Part shown: piece by piece, positions 1 to 9,160 of the stretch
Layout: each line of letters begins with the position of its first letter
Position numbering within the stretch: position 1 is the first letter of the stretch
Assembly (NCBI RefSeq): GCF_017874375.1
Contig: NZ_JAGGLK010000001.1
Location: 186,001 to 250,000, forward strand
Direction: 5' to 3'
Source of the DNA: Methanohalophilus levihalophilus
GTDB lineage: Archaea > Halobacteriota > Methanosarcinia > Methanosarcinales > Methanosarcinaceae
DNA length: 64,000 nucleotides
Made by a program: the position numbers and the translations under genes
The notes under the pieces: generated by a model
Database searches by the model: none
The model's input: the letters and a program-made list of their open reading frames with translations, nothing else
What the model was told of the DNA's origin: nothing

Positions 1-349
1 CTAATTCGATGGCCTCGTCTTCGAAAACCCTGATAAATGTTTCACCGACGGCCTTACGCTTTTCTTCAGGGTCTTTTAAGCCTACAAGGGCTTCGAGGAA
101 TCGATCTTTTGCGTCTATGACCTGAAGGTTCATATCACCAAAAATCTCGCTAATCCTTTCGGTTTCTCCTTTTCGCATAAGCCCTGTATCTATGTAAATA
201 GGTGTCAGGTGCTCACCGATTGCACGGTGTGCAAGAATAGCACATACGGAACTGTCCACTCCTCCTGAGAGTGCGATAATAGTTTTGCCTTTTGCGGCTT
301 CTTTGATATGTTCAATAGCCCGGGGTATGAATTTATCCACTTTTACCAT
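1..349 (-). CDS. guaA: GMP synthase, ATP-pyrophosphatase subunit B (partial)
   Basis: The visible N-terminal 116 residues start at ATG 349-347 and run off the left edge. The P-loop SGGVDSS (about residues 28-34) of the N-type ATP-pyrophosphatase is present, followed by the GMP-synthase-like stretch [12 protein letters not shown]. The enzyme adenylates XMP and aminates it to GMP; in archaea the glutaminase is a separate polypeptide, and no glutaminase domain precedes the P-loop here, so this is the split archaeal form. GGAG lies about 9 nt upstream of the ATG. A TATA-like element (about 409-419) suggests its own promoter. The C-terminal dimerisation part is outside the window. Confidence 0.93.
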   Translation of the reverse strand, partial: MVKVDKFIPRAIEHIKEAAKGKTIIALSGGVDSSVCAILAHRAIGEHLTPIYIDTGLMRKGETERISEIFGDMNLQVIDAKDRFLEALVGLKDPEEKRKAVGETFIRVFEDEAIEL

Positions 350-584
350 TGGGGAGAACTCCAGTTTTGGTTATTGGAAGTATGAATATGTTGTGCCTGT
401 ATGTGTTCGGGATATATTAATATGACCGTATTCCGGCTCCTTATGAACCTTCGAATATGGATTATGCTTTCTGGTAATAAAGGGATAGTTAAACTCAAAG
501 AAAGAAAATCCTCTTGAAATTCTGTGGAGGAATTTTAATGTTTGAACAATAACGTCGGCTTTATCGACGATAAAGAATAATTCT

Positions 585-923
585 TCAGGCGGTAAACACC
601 TGAATAATTCTCTCTTCGATTTCCCGTATTTTCTTTTCTTTCAAAACCCCTGCTTTTGCTTGGATTTTGTTTACGTCCAGCGTCATTATCATATTTGTTT
701 TGACCAGACTGGCGACAGGTAACGATCCTTCCTCGAAATCTACCGGATTCAGGGCCACTGCATATTCGTCATCGCGTGCCATCTGACTTGTTACCTGACA
801 TACTATCACGTTTGTGCCTCTTGGGTATGCAGTTACTAACACTGGACGGGTTTTTGTGGCCGAAAGGTCTGTGTAGGGAAATGGTATTACTACCACATCA
901 CCTTTTGAAATTGTTCTTGCCAT
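585..923 (-). CDS. MazF/PemK-family toxin (putative mRNA interferase)
   Basis: 112 residues beginning MARTISKGDVVVIPFPYTD, the N-terminal signature of the MazF/PemK/CcdB fold, followed by TRPVLV (about residues 25-30) and a VCQVTSQ strand (about 41-47), where characterised members carry their active-site region. Known relatives are sequence-specific endoribonucleases inhibited by a partner antitoxin. The gene begins 13 nt after the stop of the AbrB-like gene, an antitoxin-then-toxin operon. The length is normal and nothing appears truncated, so the toxin is probably active. Target sequence is unknown. Confidence 0.85.
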   Translation of the reverse strand: MARTISKGDVVVIPFPYTDLSATKTRPVLVTAYPRGTNVIVCQVTSQMARDDEYAVALNPVDFEEGSLPVASLVKTNMIMTLDVNKIQAKAGVLKEKKIREIEERIIQVFTA

Positions 924-936
924 AGATGTTCAAACC

Positions 937-1236
937 TCATTTTTTGTTCTGTTCGTATTCCAGAGCATGGTCAAGCAGGTCTTCCCACGCTTTGTCTTCC
1001 TCTGGTGTGTCCCACTCTTCTGCAAATGAAGGCTCGGATATTAATGCACATTCTAATTTTTCTAATACGTAGGTGAGTGGGCGAATTTCTATATGATCTG
1101 CGTATGCAATTACTGCAGCCTGTGAGCCTTCCGGGAACGTGCCTTTTCGGAGTTCTTTTGGGATGACTATTTGGCCTTTAGAAGACACAGTTACATCCTT
1201 AAGCCCCAGTATTCCTGACACTTTCTCACTCTCCAT
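937..1236 (-). CDS. AbrB/MazE-type antitoxin
   Basis: The N-terminal VTVSSKGQIVIPKELRK is the swapped-hairpin AbrB/SpoVT DNA-binding motif of MazE-type antitoxins. The C-terminal half is acidic (SFAEEWDTPEEDKAWEDLL), as expected for the toxin-neutralising tail. I chose ATG 1236-1234 because GGA lies 6 nt upstream; an in-frame ATG at 1257 or a TTG at 1278 would add up to 14 residues. A TATA box on the minus strand (about 1324-1335) gives the pair its own promoter. By family knowledge the antitoxin represses that promoter, alone or with the toxin. Confidence 0.82.
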   Translation of the reverse strand: MESEKVSGILGLKDVTVSSKGQIVIPKELRKGTFPEGSQAAVIAYADHIEIRPLTYVLEKLECALISEPSFAEEWDTPEEDKAWEDLLDHALEYEQNKK

Positions 1237-1408
1237 TTTCATTCCTTTTTCTTTCATTCTTCTTTTAGTTCGAAGCAATCACATGTAAGACGTGGTCTTA
1301 CTTCAATAGAGTTTATGAGATTTTCTTATAAATAGTTGATGATTTGCTTTATTCATCCTGCCTTTGGGCACTATTTCCATGTTTTCCAGAATATTACTTT
1401 CACTTCGC

Positions 1409-1418
1409 TTTTATAAGC
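1409..1418 (+). promoter_or_regulatory. TATA box of recQ
   Basis: TTTTATAAGC about 45 nt upstream of the recQ ATG matches the archaeal box A and would put transcription start near 1435-1440. GAGGAG (1448-1453) then serves as the ribosome binding site. Confidence 0.55.
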
Positions 1419-1458
1419 TTTAAGTAACTGTAATCATTTTTCATAATGAGGAGAATGG

Positions 1459-3258
1459 ATGTATCAGGAGCTAAAACAGCATTTTGGTTTTGATGGTTTC
1501 CGCCTGTATCAGGAAGATGCTATTAATGACTTGATTTCAGGCAGGGATGTTCTGGTTTTGATGCCTACCGGTGGGGGTAAATCACTTTGTTACCAGCTTC
1601 CCGCTGTTCTTCTTGAGGGGGTGGCTGTGGTGGTATCCCCTTTAATTTCCCTAATGAAAGATCAGGTGGACAGCCTGAATTCCAAAGGAATCAAAGCTGC
1701 TTACCTCAACAGCACACTTGATGCTTCTGAATCCAGGCAGGTCATGAATGATTTTCGTGAAGGAAATATCCGGATTCTCTATGTCGCACCTGAACGTCTT
1801 GTTATGCCCTCCACTCTCAAGCTGCTTGATTCCGCCAATATAAGTCTCTTTGCAGTTGATGAAGCACATTGTATTTCTGAGTGGGGAAATGATTTCAGGC
1901 CGGAATACAGACGATTGGGGATGTTGCGTACTCGTTTTCCTGATGTTCCTATGATAGCGCTAACAGCAACTGCCACACCCGCAGTTCGCGAGGACATAAA
2001 AAAGCAGCTTAGGATGCGCTCTGCTTCAACGTATGTATCAAGCTTTAATCGTCCGAATCTCAATTACGAAATAATCCACTCCACGAATCCACTTTCAGGA
2101 ATCGTAAATTATCTGAAAAAGCACACATCTGATTCAGGAATAATTTACTGCCCCACAAGGAATACGGCCGAAGAAACCGCTTCAAGGCTCAAATCAAGGG
2201 GATTTAATGCAACTTCGTATCACGCTGGTCTTTCCGATGATACAAGAGCTAGGCGTCAGGACGCCTTCCTGAAGGGCAAGGTCCGCATAGTGGTGGCAAC
2301 AGTTGCTTTTGGCATGGGTGTGGACAAGCCCGACGTGAGGTTTGTTATACACTACTGCCCTCCTCAAAACCTTGAGAGCTATTACCAGCAGACCGGCCGT
2401 GGCGGTCGTGACGGGCTGCCATGTGATTGTCTCCTTTTCCTCAGCGGGAAGGACTGGCATCGTTTAAGGTATTTTATAGACCGGATGGAATCTCATCGGG
2501 AAAGGGATGTGGCATTCTCTAAACTGCAACAGATGATGCGCTATTGCGAGGCAACCAAATGCCGCAGACGTCTTCTTCTGGAGTATTTCGGGGAAAGCAT
2601 GGAAGAGGATTGTGGAACCTGTGATGTTTGCCAGAGTCCCCCAAGTCTCAATGATGCGACTGAGCAGGCCCAAATATTGATTAATTGTGTAAAAGAGGTT
2701 CGGCAACAGTTCGGGATAAATCATGTTATCGATATCATTGGTGGTTCAAGATCCCAGAAAATAATAAAATATTCTCATCACAGGCTCAGATCCTATGGAA
2801 AAGGATCAGGAATTCCCAAAACCGTATGGAAAGATATGGCTCGGGAAATGATTGGTCATGGGATGCTTGAAGTCAGGGGTTCGAGATATCCGATTCTAAA
2901 AATGAACCAGAAAAGCCGTGACATACTATCTGGTAAGTGTTCAGTACAACTCAAAAGTCTTCCTTCAGGAACAGCAATACCTACTAAACCAGCTCCTGAG
3001 ACTAAAATCCAGAGGCGTGATCCGACTGAGCTTTTTGACAGGCTGAAAGCCCTCAGGACATCTGTTGCCCGGAAGGGAAAGGTCAAACCATATGTGGTTT
3101 TTGCAGATACGAGTTTGAGGCAGATGACTACTGATCTCCCAGAAACCCCTGAACAGATGCTGAAACTTACAGGTGTAGGGGAAAAGAGAATGCAAAAATA
3201 TGGGGATCTTTTTCTCTCTGAAATCGATAATTATCGCATGGAAACTCTTAGCTCATAA
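1459..3258 (+). CDS. recQ: RecQ-family ATP-dependent DNA helicase
   Basis: A 599-residue superfamily 2 helicase that unwinds DNA 3'-to-5' during repair and recombination. Visible in order: Walker A MPTGGGKS (35-42), DEAH box in VDEAHCISEWG with the RecQ aromatic-rich loop, motif III ALTATAT, motif VI QQTGRGGRDG, a zinc site (CEATKC...CGTCDVC), an RQC winged helix, and a C-terminal HRDC domain (about 535-595, with LTGVGEKRMQKYG). Full-length bacterial-type architecture. ATG 1459 follows GAGGAG. Its 3' end overlaps the convergent prepilin peptidase gene by 11 nt. Confidence 0.96.
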   Translation: MYQELKQHFGFDGFRLYQEDAINDLISGRDVLVLMPTGGGKSLCYQLPAVLLEGVAVVVSPLISLMKDQVDSLNSKGIKAAYLNSTLDASESRQVMNDFREGNIRILYVAPERLVMPSTLKLLDSANISLFAVDEAHCISEWGNDFRPEYRRLGMLRTRFPDVPMIALTATATPAVREDIKKQLRMRSASTYVSSFNRPNLNYEIIHSTNPLSGIVNYLKKHTSDSGIIYCPTRNTAEETASRLKSRGFNATSYHAGLSDDTRARRQDAFLKGKVRIVVATVAFGMGVDKPDVRFVIHYCPPQNLESYYQQTGRGGRDGLPCDCLLFLSGKDWHRLRYFIDRMESHRERDVAFSKLQQMMRYCEATKCRRRLLLEYFGESMEEDCGTCDVCQSPPSLNDATEQAQILINCVKEVRQQFGINHVIDIIGGSRSQKIIKYSHHRLRSYGKGSGIPKTVWKDMAREMIGHGMLEVRGSRYPILKMNQKSRDILSGKCSVQLKSLPSGTAIPTKPAPETKIQRRDPTELFDRLKALRTSVARKGKVKPYVVFADTSLRQMTTDLPETPEQMLKLTGVGEKRMQKYGDLFLSEIDNYRMETLSS

Positions 3259-4009
3259 ACAAGAATGCTATCTTGAAAATAAGATCTCCGTAGAATATTG
3301 CGGTAAGGAATCCTGCGGTTATAGGGATTATGAAAGGGAGGCCTGGTGTAACCCATACTTTTTTTCCGATTTTACCGCTGTCTGCGTATGACTGGATTGT
3401 ATGAATGGTTTCCTCATCAATAGTTCCTCCACCTCTTGAATACTTTGTTTTGACTTCTCCATCTTTCTCTTCCATGACTTCAAGGAGCCGAACATGTTTT
3501 AGTTCTTCCAGCTTGTCAACATCACAACGGTATCCAATAAACATAAAATAGGGTTTCTTCAGGGTTTCGGAGAGATTTGGTCTTGTAAGGTTATGAAGGA
3601 AAAGCCCCAACGGGACGATAACTGTGAGAAGCACGGAATTCCCGAACAATGTCATGGTAAAAAGGCTGACCACCGGGATTCCTTCCAGCGGGAACACGTA
3701 GCCTGCAAACATGATTTCGGGGTATATAGGGAAAATAATAGCCAGCGTCATCAAAGCTTTTGCATCTGCTCCTCCGAAAGCCCCCAGGTAAAACAGTATG
3801 TATACAAATACAAAAATGATAGTAAATGAAATCCCTATCATTAAGAGGTGTGAAAGGCCATTGGTTATGATTTCATAGAGGATGAATGGGGAAAATACGG
3901 CCAGCATTACAATCCAGACCTGGTTTATTACCCTTCTACTCTTGATGTCGGAGTAACATGCATAAATCAAAAAGGGCATGCAAAGCAGGATTTTGATTTC
4001 CTCTATCAT
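3248..4009 (-). CDS. A24-family prepilin/prearchaellin peptidase (FlaK/PibD-like)
   Basis: A 253-residue polytopic membrane protein. It carries both aspartates of the GxGD aspartyl protease family: D21 in YSDIKSRRV and D82 in FGGADAK. The soluble loop near 165-220 and the last membrane helix match the archaeal preflagellin-peptidase architecture. Relatives remove class III signal peptides from archaellins, pilins and sugar-binding proteins at the membrane. No pilin gene lies nearby, so it probably acts globally. It ends convergently within the 3' end of recQ, and its start is 2 nt after the HPS-RraA stop, suggesting co-transcription. Confidence 0.88.
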   Translation of the reverse strand: MIEEIKILLCMPFLIYACYSDIKSRRVINQVWIVMLAVFSPFILYEIITNGLSHLLMIGISFTIIFVFVYILFYLGAFGGADAKALMTLAIIFPIYPEIMFAGYVFPLEGIPVVSLFTMTLFGNSVLLTVIVPLGLFLHNLTRPNLSETLKKPYFMFIGYRCDVDKLEELKHVRLLEVMEEKDGEVKTKYSRGGGTIDEETIHTIQSYADSGKIGKKVWVTPGLPFIIPITAGFLTAIFYGDLIFKIAFLFMS

Positions 4010-4010
4010 T

Positions 4011-5291
4011 TTAATATTTCTCCCATTTTTTCAGTTTCAGGATTTCCGACAGGGTACTTCCTCTTTTGATTTCATCATAGAGGCGCATTTCAGTTTTCCT
4101 GACTTCATTTGCACGTCTGGCAATTTCATAGGCCTTTTCTTTAGGAACGACAACAACACCGTTATCATCACCGATTATATAGTCTCCGGGTTTTACATCC
4201 TGACCGCCACAACGGATTTCGGCATTGATTTCCCCGAATCCTTTTGGATCTCCTGCATTTGGTACGATATTTGTAGCAAAAAGAGGGAATTTAAGGTTCC
4301 TGATTTCATCTACATCCCTGACTGCGCCGTCAATCACCACACCGGCAATTCCCCGATTGATACAACTAAGACTTGCCAGTCCTCCCCATGGGGCAATATC
4401 AGGACTGCCGTTGTAGATAACGATTACATCGCCTTTTTCCGCTGTCTCAATAGCCTCAACGGTCTTGGCCCAGTCTCCCTCAAATGTCTGGACAGTAATT
4501 GCTTTGCCAACCATCTTAACATCCGATACAATTGGGTGAATGTTGCGCATGGCACCTTTACGATGCATTGCATCGGTGATGTTCGGTGTCGATGCTTCCT
4601 TAAAAAGAGTAATTATTTGCTCATGTGCAGAAGAAGTGGCCTTTGTTGTGACTTCAAGATTATCCACACTTTCCCGGATTCGGGACGCTGCTTCAGTCAC
4701 ATTATCGGATCTGATTATGTTTCCTCCGATAATTATGATGCCTGCTCCGGCTTTTACGACCTGTGCGGCATTTTCGGCATCCAACCCCCCGGCAGCTGCA
4801 ACAGGGATGCTAACGACCTCTGCAATTTTGCTGACGATATCAACAGGGGTTTTTCCTGTCATTTGCTGGTCAATGCCGTAATGGATATTGATGATATCAA
4901 TTCCGAGATTTTCCAGTTCCTTAGCCCTTGCAACCGGATTTCCAACATTCATGAGATCTGCCATCAGGCGAATTCCATATTTGTGAGCTGATTGTACTGC
5001 GTCAGCAATGGTGGAGTCGTCGGCTTCACCCAGTATCATAACAATATCGGCTCCGGCTTTTGCAGCCATTTCAACTTCCAGTGCGCCTGTGTCCGCAATT
5101 TTCATGTCCGCAAGCAAAGTGCTCTCAGGAAACTCATTCCTTAAAAGGCGAACAGCATTCATACCTTCACTTTTAATGAGGGGAGTGCCGGCTTCTATCC
5201 AGTCAATCCCGCCCTCCAAAGCCTCCTTTGCTATCTGGATTCCCCTGTCGATTTCAAGAATGTCAAGGGCTAGTTGTATTATGGGGCGCAT
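4011..5291 (-). CDS. hps: 3-hexulose-6-phosphate synthase / RraA-like fusion
   Basis: 426 residues with two domains. Residues 1-210 form a TIM barrel of the OMP-decarboxylase suprafamily with the [11 protein letters not shown] motif (D-x-K-x-x-D) and the phosphate-binding AAAGG and IIIIGG loops, i.e. hexulose-6-phosphate synthase. Residues about 230-426 are an RraA/aldolase-like domain ([19 protein letters not shown]). In archaea lacking the oxidative pentose phosphate pathway, the HPS domain runs in reverse, making ribulose-5-phosphate and formaldehyde from hexulose phosphate. The role of the RraA-like part is uncertain; relatives include RNase E inhibitors and class II aldolases. Starts at ATG 5291 and is followed immediately by the prepilin peptidase gene. 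Confidence 0.9.
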   Translation of the reverse strand: MRPIIQLALDILEIDRGIQIAKEALEGGIDWIEAGTPLIKSEGMNAVRLLRNEFPESTLLADMKIADTGALEVEMAAKAGADIVMILGEADDSTIADAVQSAHKYGIRLMADLMNVGNPVARAKELENLGIDIINIHYGIDQQMTGKTPVDIVSKIAEVVSIPVAAAGGLDAENAAQVVKAGAGIIIIGGNIIRSDNVTEAASRIRESVDNLEVTTKATSSAHEQIITLFKEASTPNITDAMHRKGAMRNIHPIVSDVKMVGKAITVQTFEGDWAKTVEAIETAEKGDVIVIYNGSPDIAPWGGLASLSCINRGIAGVVIDGAVRDVDEIRNLKFPLFATNIVPNAGDPKGFGEINAEIRCGGQDVKPGDYIIGDDNGVVVVPKEKAYEIARRANEVRKTEMRLYDEIKRGSTLSEILKLKKWEKY

Positions 5292-5398
5292 AGAATCACT
5301 TTTGTGGGTGTTTGTAACTAGTAGTATGAAACAGATAATAAATTTACCTGCAATATCTTTAGCAAAAATTATATCCTTTTGGCGTGCATTTCCATGAG

Positions 5399-6325
5399 AT
5401 GATGTTTAAAGGCACTCATATCATATCCATGAAAGATTTCTCCCGGGATATGATAGATCATGTTCTTGACGTGGCTGAACAACTGGAGCATATTGCCAGC
5501 AACAAAGAACAGTCCGACATATTGGCCGGAAAGGTTCTTGCAGTGTTGTTTTTCGAACCAAGTACGCGTACCCGAATGTCTTTTGAAACTGCTATCATGA
5601 GACTTGGGGGCAACGTGCTAAATCTTGGTTCAGTAGATGCAAGTTCAATTGCAAAAGGGGAAACCCTTGCGGATACCATCAGGGTCGTTGCGGGATATGC
5701 CAATGCCATAGTGCTACGCCACCCCATGGAAGGTGCTGCAAAACTTGCTTCTGAATTCTCTCCTGTTCCGATTCTCAATGCAGGTGACGGAGCAGGACAT
5801 CATCCAACGCAGACATTCCTTGATCTTTACACAATCAAAAGGGAAAGCCATCTTGAGGGCCTGCAAATTGCTCTTGCGGGAGATCTCAAGTATGGACGCA
5901 CAGTTCATTCACTCTGCTACGCTCTTTCACACTACGGAGCAGAAATAACTCTTGTTTCTCCGGATGAATTACGTATGCCGGAGGAAATCATCAATGATCT
6001 AAAAAGCCGTGGGCTTAAGGTAACAGAAACGGATTCCATGGAATCTGCGATAGAAGACATTGATGTCCTGTACATGACAAGAGTCCAGAAAGAGCGTTTT
6101 CCTGATGCTGCAGAGTATCACAAAGTTGCAAACCGGTTGAAAATAACTCCCGAACTGCTTGAAAATGCCCGTCCGGAAATAAAGATCATGCATCCCCTGC
6201 CACGCACAACAGAAATCGATCCGGGTGTTGATTCAACTCCACATGCCTGCTATTTCCAGCAGTCTTTCTATGGTGTCCCGGTTAGAATGGCACTGCTTGC
6301 GCTTGTAATGGGGGCGATGGAATGA
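5399..6325 (+). CDS. pyrB: Aspartate carbamoyltransferase catalytic subunit
   Basis: Catalyses carbamoyl phosphate + aspartate to N-carbamoylaspartate, the committed step of pyrimidine synthesis. The carbamoyl-phosphate loop [22 protein letters not shown] and HPLPR signatures are all present and the length (about 308 residues) is normal. I prefer ATG 5399 (or 5402) over the upstream in-frame GTG 5384: a TATA-like AAATTATATCC (about 5365-5376) would place the transcript start close to the ATG, so the mRNA may be leaderless. The stop overlaps the pyrI start (ATGA), indicating translational coupling with the regulatory chain. Confidence 0.95.
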   Translation: MMFKGTHIISMKDFSRDMIDHVLDVAEQLEHIASNKEQSDILAGKVLAVLFFEPSTRTRMSFETAIMRLGGNVLNLGSVDASSIAKGETLADTIRVVAGYANAIVLRHPMEGAAKLASEFSPVPILNAGDGAGHHPTQTFLDLYTIKRESHLEGLQIALAGDLKYGRTVHSLCYALSHYGAEITLVSPDELRMPEEIINDLKSRGLKVTETDSMESAIEDIDVLYMTRVQKERFPDAAEYHKVANRLKITPELLENARPEIKIMHPLPRTTEIDPGVDSTPHACYFQQSFYGVPVRMALLALVMGAME

Positions 6326-6792
6326 GTAATCCTACAAAAGAAATCAGGGTTCAGCCGATTGAAAACGGCACTGTTATCGATCATATAAAGGCAGGACAGG
6401 CCTTGAATGTGCTGAAAATCCTTGGAATTTCCGGGATTTCGAACGGAGTTGTGAGTGTTCTTATAAATGCACCCGGTGAATTCGGAAATAAGGATGTCGT
6501 CAAGATTGAAGGCCGTGAACTTAGAATAGATGAGGCAGACAGGATCTCACTAATAGCTCCCAGTGCAACTATCAATATTATACGCGATTTCGATGTACTG
6601 GAGAAAAAGAAAGTCGAGATTCCTGCACACGTTGCAGGCGTCGTGAAATGCATAAACTCCAACTGCATTTCCAATAGTAACGAGCCAGTCACGTCTAAAT
6701 TCGAAGTTATGAACCTGGAATCAGGTATTGAGCTCAGGTGCGACTACTGCGAACGTGTAATCTCAGAAAATATCGCAGAACACCTGCTCTAA
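6322..6792 (+). CDS. pyrI: Aspartate carbamoyltransferase regulatory subunit
   Basis: 156 residues. The N-terminal nucleotide-binding domain (EIRVQPIENGTVIDHI) is followed by a C-terminal zinc domain whose four cysteines are visible as CINSNC and CDYC. By family knowledge it assembles with PyrB into the 2(c3):3(r2) holoenzyme and confers CTP/ATP allostery. It overlaps pyrB by four bases and ends two bases before the convergent dapB gene, so any transcription terminator must lie inside coding sequence. Confidence 0.95.
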   Translation: MSNPTKEIRVQPIENGTVIDHIKAGQALNVLKILGISGISNGVVSVLINAPGEFGNKDVVKIEGRELRIDEADRISLIAPSATINIIRDFDVLEKKKVEIPAHVAGVVKCINSNCISNSNEPVTSKFEVMNLESGIELRCDYCERVISENIAEHLL

Positions 6793-6794
6793 AC

Positions 6795-7589
6795 TCAGTT
6801 AAATCCAAGGATATCTTCCATGGAATAAATGCCAGGCCCCTTAGAAGCTACCCATTCCGCAGCTTTAACAACACCTGAAGCAAAAGCCTGCCTTGTATGT
6901 GCCTGGTGTTTGATTTCTATTCTTTCACCGCTTCCGGCAAAAAGAACGGTGTGATCGCCTGCAATATCGCCACCACGGACTGCATGAATTCCTATTTCAT
7001 CGCCTCTTGGGGCTTTGCCATGCCTTCCATAAACAAACTCGGTTTTGTTAACCTCTTCTGCAATTACTTCTGCAGCTTTCAGGGCAGTTCCGCTGGGTGC
7101 ATCTTGTTTTTGGTTGTGGTGGGCTTCAATGATTTCAATATCGTTGTCAGCAAGGTATTTTGCCGCTTCCTTGATAATCCTGAAGAAAACATTCACCCCA
7201 ACTGCATAATTTGGCGCTATAACCGCGGCAATATTGTTTTCGGCAATTGAACTCTCAACAATCTCTTTCTGCTCAGGATTAAGTCCGGTAGTTCCGATTA
7301 CCAATTTGACTCCGCAGGATGCTGCTATTGGAGCATTAACGGTTGTAGCATCGGCGATTGTAAAATCAATTAGTACATCGGTATTTGAGTCCTTAAGGAC
7401 TGCTCCAAGATCATTGATATCAGAGATTGGAACTCCAAGGTTGCCTGCCTGTGCAACTTCTCCTGCATCCATTCCGATTTTCATGAGATCAAAAGCGGAT
7501 GAAAGCTCCAGGTTTTCGTTTTTGACAATGCTCTGGATTATCAGACTACCCATCCTTCCGGAGGCTCCGAGTACGCCGACTTTAATCAT
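6795..7589 (-). CDS. dapB: 4-hydroxy-tetrahydrodipicolinate reductase
   Basis: 264 residues. The N-terminal Rossmann motif VGVLGASGRMG binds NAD(P)H, and EAHHNQKQDAPSGTA contains the catalytic histidine pair and the substrate-binding segment. Second dedicated step of the diaminopimelate lysine pathway; dapA lies directly upstream and a lysA-type decarboxylase is at 60.2 kb. ATG 7589 overlaps the dapA stop (ATGA), so the two are translationally coupled. Confidence 0.96.
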   Translation of the reverse strand: MIKVGVLGASGRMGSLIIQSIVKNENLELSSAFDLMKIGMDAGEVAQAGNLGVPISDINDLGAVLKDSNTDVLIDFTIADATTVNAPIAASCGVKLVIGTTGLNPEQKEIVESSIAENNIAAVIAPNYAVGVNVFFRIIKEAAKYLADNDIEIIEAHHNQKQDAPSGTALKAAEVIAEEVNKTEFVYGRHGKAPRGDEIGIHAVRGGDIAGDHTVLFAGSGERIEIKHQAHTRQAFASGVVKAAEWVASKGPGIYSMEDILGFN

Positions 7590-8461
7590 TCAAGACACCC
7601 CGCATTTCTCAGTGCTTCAACAAGATTCTTCTCATTCTCAGGGCTGAGAGGGGCAAGCGGGAGCCTAAGAGGTCCTGCCGCAAGTCCCATAATTTCCATT
7701 GCACGTTTTACAGGAATTGGATTTGTCTCGGCGAATAATTGTCTTATCAGGGGTGCAAGTTCAAAGTGCAGTTTTTTAGCAGTTTCAAAATCCCCTAATT
7801 GTGTAGCTTTTACGAGTTCCACTGTTTTTGCAGGAGCCACATCTGCAACTACGGAAATAACTCCTACGCCGCCCAGTGCAACAATCGGGAAGATCAGGTC
7901 ATCTTCACCGGAAAAGACGATGAATTCCTCGTCAGCAGTTTCCTCAAGGATCCTTGTAACTTTCGGGATACTTCCGCTGGCTTCCTTTATTCCCACAATA
8001 TTACTGACTTTAGCCAGTTCGGTTATTACTTCAAGGGACATGTCCTGCCCTGTTCTGGAAGGGACATTGTAGAGAAGTATGGGGATATCCACAGAAGCTG
8101 CAATTGCCTTGAAGTGTCTGATAAGTCCTTCTGGATTTGGCTTGTTGTAATAGGGAGAAATGACGAGTGCACCATCAGCGCCTGCATTGGCAGCGTATTT
8201 TGTCAGCTCAATTGCTTCTGCAGTGTTATTGGAACCGGTTCCTGCGATTACCGGTACGCTGGCGTACTCAATGGTAAGATCGATTAGTTCTTCGTGCTCT
8301 TTTATAGAAAGGGTCGCAGATTCTCCGGTAGTGCCACACGTTACTACTCCGGATACTCCTCCGTTTTCAACAAATTCAATGTTCCGCTTGAGGCCTTCCC
8401 TGTCAATTTTGCCATCGGCAGTAAAAGGAGTTGTTAGAGCAGGTAGGACGCCCTGGAACAT
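7586..8461 (-). CDS. dapA: 4-hydroxy-tetrahydrodipicolinate synthase
   Basis: A TIM-barrel class I aldolase joining pyruvate and aspartate semialdehyde. TTGES (substrate site), YNVPSRTG (catalytic Tyr) and GIKEASG (Schiff-base Lys) are present. I start at ATG 8461 (MFQGVLPALTTPF), which matches the usual N-terminus and is preceded by a GTGTGAT Shine-Dalgarno-like stretch; the longer frame from GTG 8473 adds four atypical residues. It follows the S17e gene by 13 nt, so a ribosomal protein and lysine synthesis share a transcript. Confidence 0.95.
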   Translation of the reverse strand: MFQGVLPALTTPFTADGKIDREGLKRNIEFVENGGVSGVVTCGTTGESATLSIKEHEELIDLTIEYASVPVIAGTGSNNTAEAIELTKYAANAGADGALVISPYYNKPNPEGLIRHFKAIAASVDIPILLYNVPSRTGQDMSLEVITELAKVSNIVGIKEASGSIPKVTRILEETADEEFIVFSGEDDLIFPIVALGGVGVISVVADVAPAKTVELVKATQLGDFETAKKLHFELAPLIRQLFAETNPIPVKRAMEIMGLAAGPLRLPLAPLSPENEKNLVEALRNAGCLE

Positions 8462-8474
8462 AGGATCACACACT

Positions 8475-8669
8475 TTAAATTGTCTGTTTGTGGTTCATTT
8501 TTCTGGTAACGTAACCAGCTACACGGTTCCTGATTACCTTACTTTCAATGGAAGTGAATTTCTCTACAAGCTTCTTGTTCTCATCGAAGTCGCCTGTAAA
8601 TGAATCTTCGTATTCGTTAATCAGTTTGAATGCAAGTCTTTTGATGTTGGTTGGTCTAATATTTCCCAT
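8475..8669 (-). CDS. rps17e: 30S ribosomal protein S17e
   Basis: 64 residues. [27 protein letters not shown] and [11 protein letters not shown] are the conserved blocks of S17e, a small-subunit protein shared by archaea and eukaryotes. TTGGAGC gives a Shine-Dalgarno 8 nt before ATG 8669, and a minus-strand TATA box (about 8734-8743) drives the S17e-dapA-dapB transcript. Confidence 0.96.
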   Translation of the reverse strand: MGNIRPTNIKRLAFKLINEYEDSFTGDFDENKKLVEKFTSIESKVIRNRVAGYVTRKMNHKQTI

Positions 8670-8751
8670 GTTGTTGCTCCAATTAATATTAGTGTAAAAT
8701 TACTCTAATCTGCGTTATGTGAACCGGTTTTATGTATTTATAGCTTTTGGA

Positions 8752-9063
8752 TTATTCAGGATTTGCATCTTCTTTCATGATATCTGTTTTTCCCAAAAGC
8801 CGGTCAAATGCGGTTGCATCGGTAAAGATCTTTTCCCGAACTCCTTTCTTATTCACAAAAAGCCCTATCAGAACAAACAATAAGCCTATATTAGGAGATG
8901 CTGAAACAATAAGAACTCCTATCAGGATGATTGTTGATGCTATGATTCCTCTTGTAGCGCCTTTGCGATAGGAAGCAAATGCAGTGCGCCTGTAGATCCT
9001 TATGTCCCTGACAGTAAGGAAAATTGTCACAAAATAAGCGGCTGCTGCAATGTAGATGTACAT
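8752..9063 (-). CDS. Small conserved-looking membrane protein, unknown function
   Basis: 103 residues with a hydrophobic N-terminal segment (about 3-20), then a basic loop (IRIYRRTAFASYRKGATR), then a long hydrophobic hairpin (about 40-70) and a charged C-tail: two to three membrane helices. I do not recognise a named family with certainty. It is transcribed divergently from the polymerase IV gene, overlapping the longest reading frame of that gene, which supports a later start for the polymerase. No catalytic motif is visible. Confidence 0.7.
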   Translation of the reverse strand: MYIYIAAAAYFVTIFLTVRDIRIYRRTAFASYRKGATRGIIASTIILIGVLIVSASPNIGLLFVLIGLFVNKKGVREKIFTDATAFDRLLGKTDIMKEDANPE

Positions 9064-9160
9064 AGCCGATAAATGGGAGCTTTATATTAAAAAGGCTTTG
9101 TACTTTACTTTCAGCCGGCTAATGAAATCGTTTTATCGGATAATAACAAAACATCATCCA

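Noticed and set aside
3978-4991. 337-codon plus-strand open frame opposite the HPS-RraA gene
   Set aside because: Rich in Cys, Phe and His without domains; it is the antisense shadow of a clearly conserved gene.
9056-9160. 35-codon N-terminal extension of DNA polymerase IV
   Set aside because: Contains a TATA-like element, overlaps the divergent gene's start and lacks similarity to the family N-terminus.
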